A stretch of 21,471 nt of DNA from an uncultured Agathobaculum sp. (GTDB lineage: Bacteria > Bacillota > Clostridia > Oscillospirales > Butyricicoccaceae). Location of the stretch: assembly GCA_944376955.1 (NCBI GenBank), contig CALWEB010000175.1:1-21471 (forward strand), in the 5' to 3' direction. Below are positions 6,983 to 14,312 of the stretch, piece by piece. The position numbers and the translations under genes are program-made. The stretch's first letter is position 1. Each line of letters opens with the position of its first letter. A model generated the notes under the pieces. It ran no database searches. It saw only the letters and a program-made list of their open reading frames with translations, and had not been told where the DNA came from.

Positions 6983-7648
6983 TCAGAGTACGTGTAGTTC
7001 CTTTGCGATGCGCTGCATCTCCTCATCCGTGGCGGCAATGACATCCGCGCAGGCCTTAAGGTCGTCTGAAATATGCGTCGGCACCTGCACATCGGATTTA
7101 TAGCGCAGCTGATGCTCCAGACTCGCCCAGAAATCCATGGCAATCGTGCGCAGCTGCAATTCGATACGCACAGGCTGCGTGCGGTCGGACAGGAAGATCG
7201 GCACCTCCAAAATCAGGTGCAGGCTGCGGTAACCATTGGGCTTGGGGTTTTCGATGTAGTCCTTGCGCTCGATGAGCGTCAGATCGTCCTGCCGCATGAG
7301 CATATCGGCCACGGTGTATATATCCTGAATAAACGGGCAAATCACACGGATGCCGCCAATATCGTTGAGATTTTCCATCATAGATTGCAGCGAGATCGGA
7401 TACCCGCGGCGCCTGAGCTTGCCGATGATGCTGCGCGGAGTCTTGATCCGGCTTTTGATGGAGTCAATCGGGCTGGGCTGCCCCGAGATGCGCGACTCAT
7501 CGCTTAAGATATCGAGTTTTGTCTTGATTTCGCGGATGCCCGCCTCATAGAGCATCATCATCTGTTGCAGCTGCATCGCGGATTCCAGCAACTGCTCCTC
7601 GTCGTGCTGCGACAACTTGTCAATGGCAAAAAAATCAGCAAGATCCAT
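6983..7648 (-). CDS. Small alarmone synthetase (RelA/SpoT-domain GTP pyrophosphokinase)
   Basis: 221 residues, close to the size of RelQ/RelP-type small alarmone synthetases, with no hydrolase, TGS or ACT domain. They transfer pyrophosphate from ATP to GTP or GDP to make (p)ppGpp. The synthetase motifs appear in order: RIKTPRSIIGKLRRRGYPIS (68-86), NDIGGIRVICPF (95-106), ERKDYIENPKPNGYRSLHL (127-145), and RIELQLRTIAMDFWASLEHQ (161-180). The glutamate of the IELQLRT motif and the basic substrate loop are intact. The start has a GGAGGGGAT ribosome site. Its own extended -10 promoter lies 40-70 bases upstream. RelQ versus RelP assignment is not possible by eye. Confidence 0.93.
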   Translation of the reverse strand: MDLADFFAIDKLSQHDEEQLLESAMQLQQMMMLYEAGIREIKTKLDILSDESRISGQPSPIDSIKSRIKTPRSIIGKLRRRGYPISLQSMMENLNDIGGIRVICPFIQDIYTVADMLMRQDDLTLIERKDYIENPKPNGYRSLHLILEVPIFLSDRTQPVRIELQLRTIAMDFWASLEHQLRYKSDVQVPTHISDDLKACADVIAATDEEMQRIAKELHVL

Positions 7649-7687
7649 GCTATCCCCTCCATTTCAATCGGCACAACGTTTTTTCTT

Positions 7688-7716
7688 ATTATACCACAGT
7701 TCGGCTGCACACACAA
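7688..7716 (-). promoter_or_regulatory. Promoter of the alarmone synthetase/rmuC operon
   Basis: On the minus strand TTGTGT (7711-7716), 17-base spacer, perfect TATAAT (7688-7693) with an extended TGG just ahead of it. Confidence 0.7.
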
Positions 7717-7762
7717 TCAGCCGCAGGCAGCGCGGTTCTTTCTCCGCGCTGCACACCGGAAA

Positions 7763-7800
7763 GTTTAACTCTATTTAAAGTTGCGCCGGTATTGTATAAT
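7763..7800 (+). promoter_or_regulatory. Promoter with TTTAA direct repeats, two-component operon
   Basis: A perfect TATAAT (7795-7800) lacks a normal -35 box. In its place are two TTTAA-type half-sites 10 bases apart (TTTAAC at 7764, TTTAAAG at 7774), the arrangement OmpR-type activators bind. From TTAAAG at 7775 onward the sequence matches the promoter at 9862 in 15 of 18 positions. A 6-bp CGGCAG/CTGCCG hairpin (7820-7834) lies in the leader. This suggests autoregulation by the adjacent regulator. Confidence 0.6.
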
Positions 7801-7853
7801 AGAACTACAGAACCGAAACCGGCAGGCTCTGCCGCTGTGAGGAGAAAAGGCAT

Positions 7854-8528
7854 ATGAGATTATTACTGGCTGAGGATGAAAAAGCCCTGTCCAAAGCGCT
7901 GGTCACCATTTTAGAGCGGAGCAACTATTCGGTGGATGCCGTCAGCGATGGTCAGGCTGCGCTCGACTATCTGGAGGCGGATAATTACGACGGCGTGATT
8001 CTTGACATCATGATGCCCAAGGTGGACGAGATCACTGTGCTCAAAACCATCCGCAGCAAAGGCAACCGGATTCCGGTGCTGATGCTGACCGCAAAAGCCG
8101 AAGTCGATGACAAGGTACTCGGGCTGGACGCCGGCGCTAACGACTACCTGACTAAACCGTTCCACACGCAGGAACTACTCGCGCGCATCCGCGCGATGAC
8201 CCGCACGCAAACCGCCCAAACCGACTCGCGTCTGCAAATGGGGAACGTGACGCTGGACTGTGCCACCTTTGCATTATCCACGCCCGCGGGCAGCTTTCGT
8301 CTGGCCAACAAGGAATTTCAGGTACTGGAACTGCTCATGCGCAACCCACACAGCCTGATCGCGTCCGAACGCCTGCTGGAAAAGATCTGGGGCTATGACA
8401 GCGAGGCAGAAATTAATGTGGTGTGGGTTTACATCTCCTATCTGCGCAAAAAGCTGGCCGCCCTGCACGCCAATATCCAGATCAAAGCAACCCGGAACGC
8501 AGGCTATTCTCTGGAGGAACTGCCATGA
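7854..8528 (+). CDS. OmpR-family response regulator
   Basis: 224 residues with a complete receiver: acidic pocket E7-D8-E9, phosphoacceptor D51 in VILDIMMP, Thr in LMLTAKAE, and K101 in LTKPF. The C-terminal winged helix (about 127-224) binds DNA; it carries NKEFQVLELLMRNP and the helix region INVVWVYISYLRKKL. The ribosome site is GAGGAG. Its stop codon overlaps the kinase start (ATGA), so regulator and kinase are translationally coupled. TTTAA direct repeats in its own promoter and in the promoter at 9829-9882 are the likely binding sites, inferred from position and spacing. Contrast with the degenerate regulator at 4730. Confidence 0.95.
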   Translation: MRLLLAEDEKALSKALVTILERSNYSVDAVSDGQAALDYLEADNYDGVILDIMMPKVDEITVLKTIRSKGNRIPVLMLTAKAEVDDKVLGLDAGANDYLTKPFHTQELLARIRAMTRTQTAQTDSRLQMGNVTLDCATFALSTPAGSFRLANKEFQVLELLMRNPHSLIASERLLEKIWGYDSEAEINVVWVYISYLRKKLAALHANIQIKATRNAGYSLEELP

Positions 8529-9763
8529 TCCGAAAGCTCCGCATCAAGCTGATCATTGCCTCCATGGTTTCGCTGCTGGCTGTATTGTTGGTCATCATGA
8601 GCGCTATTAACCTTGTCTATTACAGCCAAGTGATCCGGGAAGCGGATGGAACACTTGCACTGCTGGCGGAAAACAACGGTTTCTTCCCCAAATCCAACCA
8701 TGAAATCCCGCCCGACGGGCCCTTCCCCAAGTGGGAACCGCATCTATCGCCCGAACTGCCTTACGAAACGCGATATTTCTTTGTCACACTCGCAGAGGAT
8801 GGGAACGTGCAATCAGTCAACACCGGCAAAATCGCGGCAGTGGACACCTCGGACGCCATCGCCTATGCACAAACCGTCTGGGCGCAGGGCAAAATGCAGG
8901 GTTTTACCGACCAATACCGTTTTCTGGTGGACAACACCGCTTCGGAAACGCTCATCCTGTTCCTCGATTGCAGCCGCGGGCTGGATAACTTTCAAACCCT
9001 ACTGTTCAGCTGCATCGGCGTATCGTTTGTCGGCTCGCTGCTGGTGCTGCTGCTGCTGATCTTTTTGTCCGGACGCATCGTGCGGCCGTTTCTGGAAAAC
9101 TACGAAAAGCAGAAGCAGTTTATCACGGATGCCGGACATGAACTGAAAACACCGTTGACCATCCTCAACGCCGACGCAGAGATCCTCACCATGGACTACG
9201 GGGAAAACGAGTGGGTCAGCGATATCCAGACGCAGACCAAGCGCCTGGCCGACCTGACAAACGATCTCATCCTGCTCTCCCGCATGGAAGAAGAGCAAAC
9301 CCAGCTGCAAATGCTGGAATTGCCGCTGTCCGACATTGCAGAGGAAACCATCGCGCCATTTCAGGCCGTGGCGCGCACACAGGGCAAAACACTCGACCTG
9401 CACATCCAGCCGATGCTTTCCATGTCTGGGGACGAAAAATCGCTGCGCAAGCTGTTTTCCATCCTGCTGGATAATGCCGTCAAGTATTCGACCGCACAGA
9501 GCACCATCTCCTGCACACTGGAAAAACAAAAGAACCTCATCCGTCTGACGGTCTGGAATGCGGTCGAACACATCACCAGACCCCAGACCGAGCACCTGTT
9601 TGACCGTTTTTACCGCACCGACCAATCCCGCAATTCGCAGACCGGCGGCTACGGACTCGGTCTGTCCATCGCGCTGGCCATCGTCACCGCGCACAAGGGC
9701 AAAATCATCGCCTCCACCACCGACGAAGCTTCCCTGCTCATCACCGTCACGTTTCCCACTTAA
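8525..9763 (+). CDS. Membrane sensor histidine kinase
   Basis: 412 residues. Transmembrane helix 1 (about 10-32), an extracytoplasmic sensor of about 125 residues, helix 2 (about 158-182), then the kinase core. The H-box is FITDAGHELKTPLTIL with H205, the N-box is LLDNAVKYS (N317), the F-box is LFDRFYRTD and the G2 box is GGYGLGL. The G1 box reads VWNAVEHI, with Asn replacing the usual DNG core, a form seen in a number of Firmicutes kinases. There is no recognisable HAMP domain beyond a short linker. The start at MIRKLRIK overlaps the regulator stop. An intrinsic terminator follows within 15 bases. Confidence 0.94.
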   Translation: MIRKLRIKLIIASMVSLLAVLLVIMSAINLVYYSQVIREADGTLALLAENNGFFPKSNHEIPPDGPFPKWEPHLSPELPYETRYFFVTLAEDGNVQSVNTGKIAAVDTSDAIAYAQTVWAQGKMQGFTDQYRFLVDNTASETLILFLDCSRGLDNFQTLLFSCIGVSFVGSLLVLLLLIFLSGRIVRPFLENYEKQKQFITDAGHELKTPLTILNADAEILTMDYGENEWVSDIQTQTKRLADLTNDLILLSRMEEEQTQLQMLELPLSDIAEETIAPFQAVARTQGKTLDLHIQPMLSMSGDEKSLRKLFSILLDNAVKYSTAQSTISCTLEKQKNLIRLTVWNAVEHITRPQTEHLFDRFYRTDQSRNSQTGGYGLGLSIALAIVTAHKGKIIASTTDEASLLITVTFPT

Positions 9764-9776
9764 ATCAAACCATCCC

Positions 9777-9811
9777 GCAGAACCCGCCCTTTCGGCGGGT
9801 TCTGCTTTTTT
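9777..9811 (+). terminator. Terminator after the histidine kinase
   Basis: A perfect 12-bp stem GCAGAACCCGCC (9777-9788) with GGCGGGTTCTGC (9794-9805), 5-nt loop, then six T. It separates the two-component operon from the VTC operon, which therefore needs its own promoter. Confidence 0.92.
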
Positions 9812-9828
9812 GCCGCACATCCGTATTT

Positions 9829-9882
9829 TTAAGTTTGATTAAAGTTGTAGTTAAAGTTTGGTTAAAGCAGCGGCGGTATACT
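9829..9882 (+). promoter_or_regulatory. TTAAAG direct repeats and promoter of the VTC operon
   Basis: Four half-sites in one orientation: TTAAG (9829), TTAAAG (9839), TTAAAG (9851) and TTAAAG (9862), spaced 10, 12 and 11 bases, so they fall on one face of the helix. A TATACT -10 candidate follows (9877-9882) without a good -35, typical of an activator-dependent promoter. The last repeat and its downstream flank match the promoter of the two-component operon. A TGCGGCG/CGCCGCA hairpin (9909-9927) is in the leader. Confidence 0.65.
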
Positions 9883-9958
9883 GAATACAATCAATACACG
9901 GTACGGCCTGCGGCGTCACGCGCCGCAATGCGCCCAGCAACAAGGAGGACATATCCAA

Positions 9959-10678
9959 ATGGCGTATCAATCGACCTTTAAGCGGTACGAAATTAAATAC
10001 CTGCTGACCGCAGAGCAAAAAGAACAGCTGCTGCGCGCCATGCAGGGACAGATGCAGCTGGATCAGTTCGGCCGCAGCACCATCCGCAATCTCTACTATG
10101 ATACCGACACCTTCCGGCTGATTCGGCGGTCGCTGGAAAAGCCCGCCTACAAGGAGAAATTGCGCATCCGCAGCTACCAACAGGTAAAGCCGGGCGACCC
10201 GGTGTTTGTGGAACTGAAAAAGAAATTCCAGTCCGTCGTCTATAAACGGCGACTGGTACTGCCGGAACAGCAGGCGATGGACAGTTTCCGCACCGGAAAT
10301 GCCCTGCCCGTACAGTCCCAGATCGCAAATGAAATTGAGTATTTCCGGGCGTATTACCGCACGCTGCACCCCACGGTCTTTCTATCCTATGAGCGTGAAG
10401 CCTTTTACGCGCTGGACGGGAGCGATTTCCGCATCACCTTTGATGAGAACATCCTGTACCGCTGCAGCGATTTCTCGCTGGGCAGTCCGGTGTATGGCAC
10501 GCCCCTGCTTTCGCACGGCCAGACCCTCATGGAGATCAAAACCTCCGGCGGGATGCCGCTCTGGATGACGCACGCGCTGACCGAAAACGGCATTTTCCAC
10601 ACTTCCTTTTCCAAATACGGCGCGGCATACCAGAATATGATGGACACTGACTTTTCCGGAGGACTGCTCTATGCTTAA
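9959..10678 (+). CDS. VTC-domain (polyphosphate polymerase fold) protein
   Basis: 239 residues consisting of one VTC/triphosphate-tunnel domain and no membrane segment. The tunnel-type basic and acidic residues are visible: FKRYEIKYLLT (7-17), NLYYDTD (44-50), YKEKLRIRSY (64-73), VFVELKKKF (82-90), YKRRLVL (95-101) and MEIKTSG near the C terminus. Yeast Vtc4 makes polyphosphate from ATP with this fold, but the bacterial proteins encoded beside DUF4956 lack a demonstrated product as far as I know. A GGAGG site lies 10 bases before the ATG. The stop overlaps the next gene by 8 bases. First gene of a three-gene operon with the DUF4956 protein and the beta-helix lipoprotein. Confidence 0.9.
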   Translation: MAYQSTFKRYEIKYLLTAEQKEQLLRAMQGQMQLDQFGRSTIRNLYYDTDTFRLIRRSLEKPAYKEKLRIRSYQQVKPGDPVFVELKKKFQSVVYKRRLVLPEQQAMDSFRTGNALPVQSQIANEIEYFRAYYRTLHPTVFLSYEREAFYALDGSDFRITFDENILYRCSDFSLGSPVYGTPLLSHGQTLMEIKTSGGMPLWMTHALTENGIFHTSFSKYGAAYQNMMDTDFSGGLLYA

Positions 10679-11355
10679 CAACCTATTTCGCGGCCTGTTT
10701 GATACGGAGATGACCACCGTTATCCCGGTTGCCGACTTTTTACTCTGCGTGGCAAGCGCCTTGGTCATCGGCCTGCTGCTATATGTACCGCACGCGCTAT
10801 ACGCGCAGTTTTGTCGCCACACTGGCCCTGCTGCCTGCCATTGTCTGCGTGGTTATCATGATGGTCAACGGCAATGTTGGCGCGGGTGTCGCCGTGGCCG
10901 GTGCATTCAGTCTGGTTCGCTTCCGCTCGGTGCCCGGCACCGCCAAGGAGATCGGCGCAATCTTTCTGGCGATGGGCACCGGACTCATTATCGGCATGGG
11001 CTATCTTGCATATGCGTTCCTGTTTGCCATTGTGCTGGGCGCCGCCACTATGCTATATAACCACATCGACTTCGGCGCAGGCAAACGGGCCGCACTGTAC
11101 CGTACCCTGCACATCACCATCCCGGAAGATCTGGATTACACCGGCGTATTCGATGGATTGCTGCGCGAATACACGTCCGCGTGCGAGCTGACGCAGGTCA
11201 AAACCACCAACATGGGCAGCCTGTTCCGGCTGACCTACAATATCACGCTGCGCAGTGCCGACAAGGAAAAAGAGCTGATTGACAAGCTCCGCTGCCGCAA
11301 CGGCAATCTGGAAATCACGGTCTCCAAGCAGGAAACCGTTACCGCAGAACTGTAA
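10671..11355 (+). pseudogene. DUF4956 membrane protein, reading frame broken
   Basis: Two overlapping frames together make one DUF4956 protein. The first begins at 10671 after a GGAGG site (MLNNLFRGLFDTEMTTVI, then the first membrane helix) and reads correctly up to VIGLLL. The rest, from YMYRTRYTRSFVATLALL and including VAVAGAFSLVRFRSVPGTA, is in another frame to the stop at 11355. The break lies at the CTGCTGCT tract (10773-10780) and needs a net loss of 3n+2 or gain of 3n+1 bases. Family members seem to have a few more residues here, which favours a small deletion. The intact product would have three or four membrane helices and a cytosolic C-terminal domain. It could be a real mutation or an assembly error in the repeat. 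Confidence 0.85.
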
Positions 11356-11370
11356 AAGGAGCCAACTGTT

Positions 11371-13392
11371 ATGAGAAAATATTGCCTGTTGCCGCTGCTG
11401 CTGGCAGCCGCGGTGCTGGTATCCGGCTGTCAGGCCGCAGAAGCGGCAGATACGTCCGGGCAGACCGCACTGGCAACCCTCTCTGATCTATTCACCGACC
11501 GCGATCTGGAGGTCGGCTATGATGAAACCACTGCCGCTGCCATCACACTCTCTGGCAGCACCGCGTCCAGCGACAGCGACGCGGTGACCATAACCGGCAA
11601 CACCATCACCATCACCGACGAGGGCACCTATATTTTATCCGGCACGCTGGATAACGGCATGGTGATCGTCGATGCCGAGGATACTGACAAAGTCCAGCTT
11701 GTGCTGGATGATGCAAGCATCCACTGCGGGGACTGCGCCGCCCTCTATGTCCGGCAAGCCGACAAAGTCTTTGTCACCACGGCAGCAGACTCACAGAACA
11801 CGCTGTCGGGCGGCGATAGCTTCACCCAACTGGATGACAACAACATTGACGGCGTGATCTTTGCCAAGTCCGACCTGACGCTCAACGGGTTAGGTACACT
11901 TACCATCGATTCGCCCGCCGGGCACGGCGTGGTCACCAAAGATGATCTGGCCGTCACCAGCGGCACTTATGTGGTTACCGCTACCGGGCAGGGTCTGTCC
12001 GGCAAGGACAGCGTGCGCATTGCAGACGGCACGTTCACCCTGACTACCGGCAAGGACGCCATCCAGAGTGACAACACCGAAGATACCGACAAGGGCTTTG
12101 TCTACGTTGCCGGCGGCACTTTCACCATCACCGCAGAAGGTGACGGCCTAAGTGCGAGCAGCTGGATGCAGGTGGATGATGCAGCCTGCACGATCACCAC
12201 CGGCGGCGGCAGCGCAAACGGCGAAACCCATGTCAGCGACACCCCGCCCGGCGGCATGGGCGGCGGTAAGGGTGGCCGAATGCCCTTTGAGGATGGCAGC
12301 ACCACCACCGATGGCACAGCGCAGCCGCCCGCGCGTCCGACAGGCGAGTTGCCGCCGGAAGGTGCGGAGCCGCCTGCTGACATGCCGCAGGGTACACCCC
12401 CATCCGACGCCCCATCTGCCCCCGCGACAGACACAGCCGATACGGCAGCAACTGCTACTGATTCTACCCAAACAGCAACGGATACTACTGACACAGCAAC
12501 CGATACGGTCAGCACCAAGGGACTCAAGGCCGGCACCGCCTTAACCATTCTGAATGGCAGCTTCACGATGGACTGTGCTGACGATGCTTTCCACTCCAAC
12601 GGCGACCTGACGATATGTGGCGGCACAGCCAGCATCCAAACGGGGGACGACGCCTTCCACGCGGATAACGCGCTGGACATCTCGAACGGCGAGATAGACA
12701 TCTCCACCTGTTATGAGGGGCTGGAAGGCCTAACGGTTACGGTCAGCGGCGGCGATATCCAAGTGGTTGCCAGCGATGACGGCGTCAACGCCGCAGGCGG
12801 CGCCGACCAGAGCGGCTTTGGCGGCAACGGACAGGATCAGTTTGCCGCGCAAGACGGTGTGTGCATCACAATCACAGGCGGCAGCCTGACCATCGCCGCA
12901 GGCGGCGACGGCCTTGACTCCAACGGCGACCTGACCGTCAGCGGCGGCACGATCTATGTGTCCACCAAGGACGGCAGCGCGGATTCGGCGCTCGACTACA
13001 ACGGTGACGCATCCATCACCGGCGGCACACTGATCGGCGTGGGTTCGTCCGGCATGGCGCAAAACTTCGGAGAAGATTCCACACAGGGTTCGATCTTGTT
13101 GACCGTAGACGCACAGAACGCGGGCAGCACGGTTTCCGTCAGCGATCGTGCAGGCAATGTGCTGGCTTCTTGGGAAGCACCGCAATCCTTCAGCTCGGTG
13201 GTCATCAGCTGCCCCGGTCTGGAAGCAGACGGCACTTATACCATCACCGCTGGAGCATCCTCCACCGAAGTGACGCTGGATGGCCTGCTGTACGGCAGTG
13301 GCGGCATGGGACCCGGTGGTACGGGTGGCATGGGCGGTATGCGCGGCAACCGCAGCGATATGGCGCAAACCCAAACCGAAAACGCCGCCTGA
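11371..13392 (+). CDS. Cthe_2159-like carbohydrate-binding beta-helix lipoprotein
   Basis: 673 residues, exported and probably lipid-anchored: signal peptide with lipobox LVSGC (C20). Two repeat-rich beta-helix parts (about 70-285 and 385-640) are made of short turns such as SGGTIYVSTKDG and GGTASIQTGDDAFHADNAL, with many Asp/Asn/Gly that suit calcium binding. They are joined by a linker (about 290-385) rich in Gly-Met, then Pro, then Thr-Asp. The tail (641-673) is Gly-Met-rich. This matches the DUF4353/Cthe_2159 family, whose founding member binds cellulose and polygalacturonate in Clostridium thermocellum. An AAAAGGAG site precedes the ATG, 15 bases after the DUF4956 stop. Last gene of the operon. 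The ligand here is unknown. Confidence 0.85.
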   Translation: MRKYCLLPLLLAAAVLVSGCQAAEAADTSGQTALATLSDLFTDRDLEVGYDETTAAAITLSGSTASSDSDAVTITGNTITITDEGTYILSGTLDNGMVIVDAEDTDKVQLVLDDASIHCGDCAALYVRQADKVFVTTAADSQNTLSGGDSFTQLDDNNIDGVIFAKSDLTLNGLGTLTIDSPAGHGVVTKDDLAVTSGTYVVTATGQGLSGKDSVRIADGTFTLTTGKDAIQSDNTEDTDKGFVYVAGGTFTITAEGDGLSASSWMQVDDAACTITTGGGSANGETHVSDTPPGGMGGGKGGRMPFEDGSTTTDGTAQPPARPTGELPPEGAEPPADMPQGTPPSDAPSAPATDTADTAATATDSTQTATDTTDTATDTVSTKGLKAGTALTILNGSFTMDCADDAFHSNGDLTICGGTASIQTGDDAFHADNALDISNGEIDISTCYEGLEGLTVTVSGGDIQVVASDDGVNAAGGADQSGFGGNGQDQFAAQDGVCITITGGSLTIAAGGDGLDSNGDLTVSGGTIYVSTKDGSADSALDYNGDASITGGTLIGVGSSGMAQNFGEDSTQGSILLTVDAQNAGSTVSVSDRAGNVLASWEAPQSFSSVVISCPGLEADGTYTITAGASSTEVTLDGLLYGSGGMGPGGTGGMGGMRGNRSDMAQTQTENAA

Positions 13393-13428
13393 ATCCATCC
13401 GATCCCCTTTTTAGCACTTATCACACCG

Positions 13429-13459
13429 AAAACACCCGGAAAACTCTTCCGGGCGTTTT
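13429..13459 (+). terminator. Terminator of the VTC/DUF4956/lipoprotein operon
   Basis: A 13-bp stem (13429-13441 with 13447-13459) with one A-C mismatch and a 5-nt loop; the 3' arm ends GCGTTTTC, supplying a short T-run. Confidence 0.75.
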
Positions 13460-13495
13460 CGCATTCCTACTATTTTACTGATGCTATCTTTCCAG

Positions 13496-13524
13496 TTGAC
13501 AGACCGTTCCCCGCCCCGTATAAT
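13496..13524 (+). promoter_or_regulatory. Consensus sigma-A promoter of the thioredoxin operon
   Basis: TTGACA (13496-13501), 17-base spacer, TATAAT (13519-13524): a perfect match at both hexamers and in spacing, 30 bases before the start codon. It predicts strong, housekeeping-type expression. Confidence 0.92.
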
Positions 13525-13554
13525 AAGTAAAATCAAGGCTTCGGAGGATTTCCT

Positions 13555-14166
13555 ATGAAACGACTTGCATGTGCATTATTGGGCGTCGCACTGATCGGCA
13601 GCGTTGCACTCAGCGCCTGTTCCTCTTCCGGCAATACCACCGGACAGCTCAAACCGGATTCAGACGCAGGTGCCGGGCAAAGCAGCTCCGACGCTTCTTC
13701 CGGGCAGTCCGGCGTACTGAGCAGTTTTTCCGCCACCGACTTGGACGGCAACACCGTTGATCAGTCCATCTTTTCGGACTATGACCTGACGATGGTCAAC
13801 GTCTGGGCGACCTTCTGCGGCCCGTGCATCAATGAAATGCCCGACCTCGGGGCGTTGGCGCAGGAATATGCCGACAAAAAGGTGCAGATCATCGGTCTGG
13901 TTTCCGACGCGTTGAATACGGACGGCACCATCAGTGACGAACAGGTCGAAACCGCCCGCGAGATCGTTTCCGAAACCGGCGCAAATTACACGCATCTGCT
14001 TCCCTCTGAGGATCTGTTTGGTGTTCTGGCGCAGATTTCCGCCGTGCCGACCACGTTTTTTGTGGACAGAGAGGGTGCGCAGGTCGGCTCTGCCATCGTC
14101 AGTGCGCAAAGCAAAGACCAATGGGTGCAGACCATTGACCAAATGCTCACAGAGGTGCAGGGATGA
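13555..14166 (+). CDS. TlpA-family thioredoxin-like lipoprotein
   Basis: 203 residues. Signal peptide with lipobox ALSAC (C22), a Ser/Gly-rich linker (23-55), then a thioredoxin fold with active site WATFCGPC (C88, C91) and the cis-Pro segment AVPTTFFVD. It is expected to act outside the membrane as a thiol reductase, as TlpA/ResA proteins do. The next two genes encode a CXXC microprotein and a membrane polyferredoxin and are coupled to it by overlapping codons, which suggests that its electrons come from that pair rather than from CcdA/DsbD, neither of which is encoded here. A CGGAGG site precedes the start. Confidence 0.93.
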   Translation: MKRLACALLGVALIGSVALSACSSSGNTTGQLKPDSDAGAGQSSSDASSGQSGVLSSFSATDLDGNTVDQSIFSDYDLTMVNVWATFCGPCINEMPDLGALAQEYADKKVQIIGLVSDALNTDGTISDEQVETAREIVSETGANYTHLLPSEDLFGVLAQISAVPTTFFVDREGAQVGSAIVSAQSKDQWVQTIDQMLTEVQG

Positions 14167-14312
14167 TGGAGTTTTTGCGCCGAAACCGCACCGCCATGCT
14201 CACGCTGGCGGTTGCCGTGCTGTTCCTTGCGCTGGGCGTACTGCGCGGGGAAACGCAAATCGTCTTCCGCAAAGCAGTTAATATCTGCATGGAGTGCATT
14301 GGCCTTGGGTAA
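14163..14312 (+). CDS. CD1871A family CXXC motif small protein
   Basis: 49 residues: MMEFLRRNRT, a hydrophobic helix AMLTLAVAVLFLALGVL (11-27), then RGETQIVFRKAVNICMECIGLG. The membrane helix followed by a conserved R-G-E and a C-terminal CXXC (C42, C45) with ECIG(L/I)G is the signature of the small CD1871A family. The ATG overlaps the stop of the thioredoxin gene (ATGA), with a second in-frame ATG directly after. The end overlaps the likely start of the polyferredoxin gene. Role inferred: a membrane dithiol that passes electrons between the iron-sulfur protein and the surface thioredoxin. It is short enough to be missed by routine annotation. Confidence 0.85.
   Translation: MMEFLRRNRTAMLTLAVAVLFLALGVLRGETQIVFRKAVNICMECIGLG

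Noticed and set aside
10765..10790. Programmed ribosomal frameshift in the DUF4956 gene
   Set aside because: No slippery heptamer and no stable downstream structure are visible; a mutation or sequence error is simpler.
12421..12510. Repetitive ACAGATACGGCA-like DNA resembling a short tandem repeat
   Set aside because: The repeats are codons of the Thr-Asp-Ala linker inside the beta-helix lipoprotein and are imperfect; this is coding low complexity, not a CRISPR or satellite.
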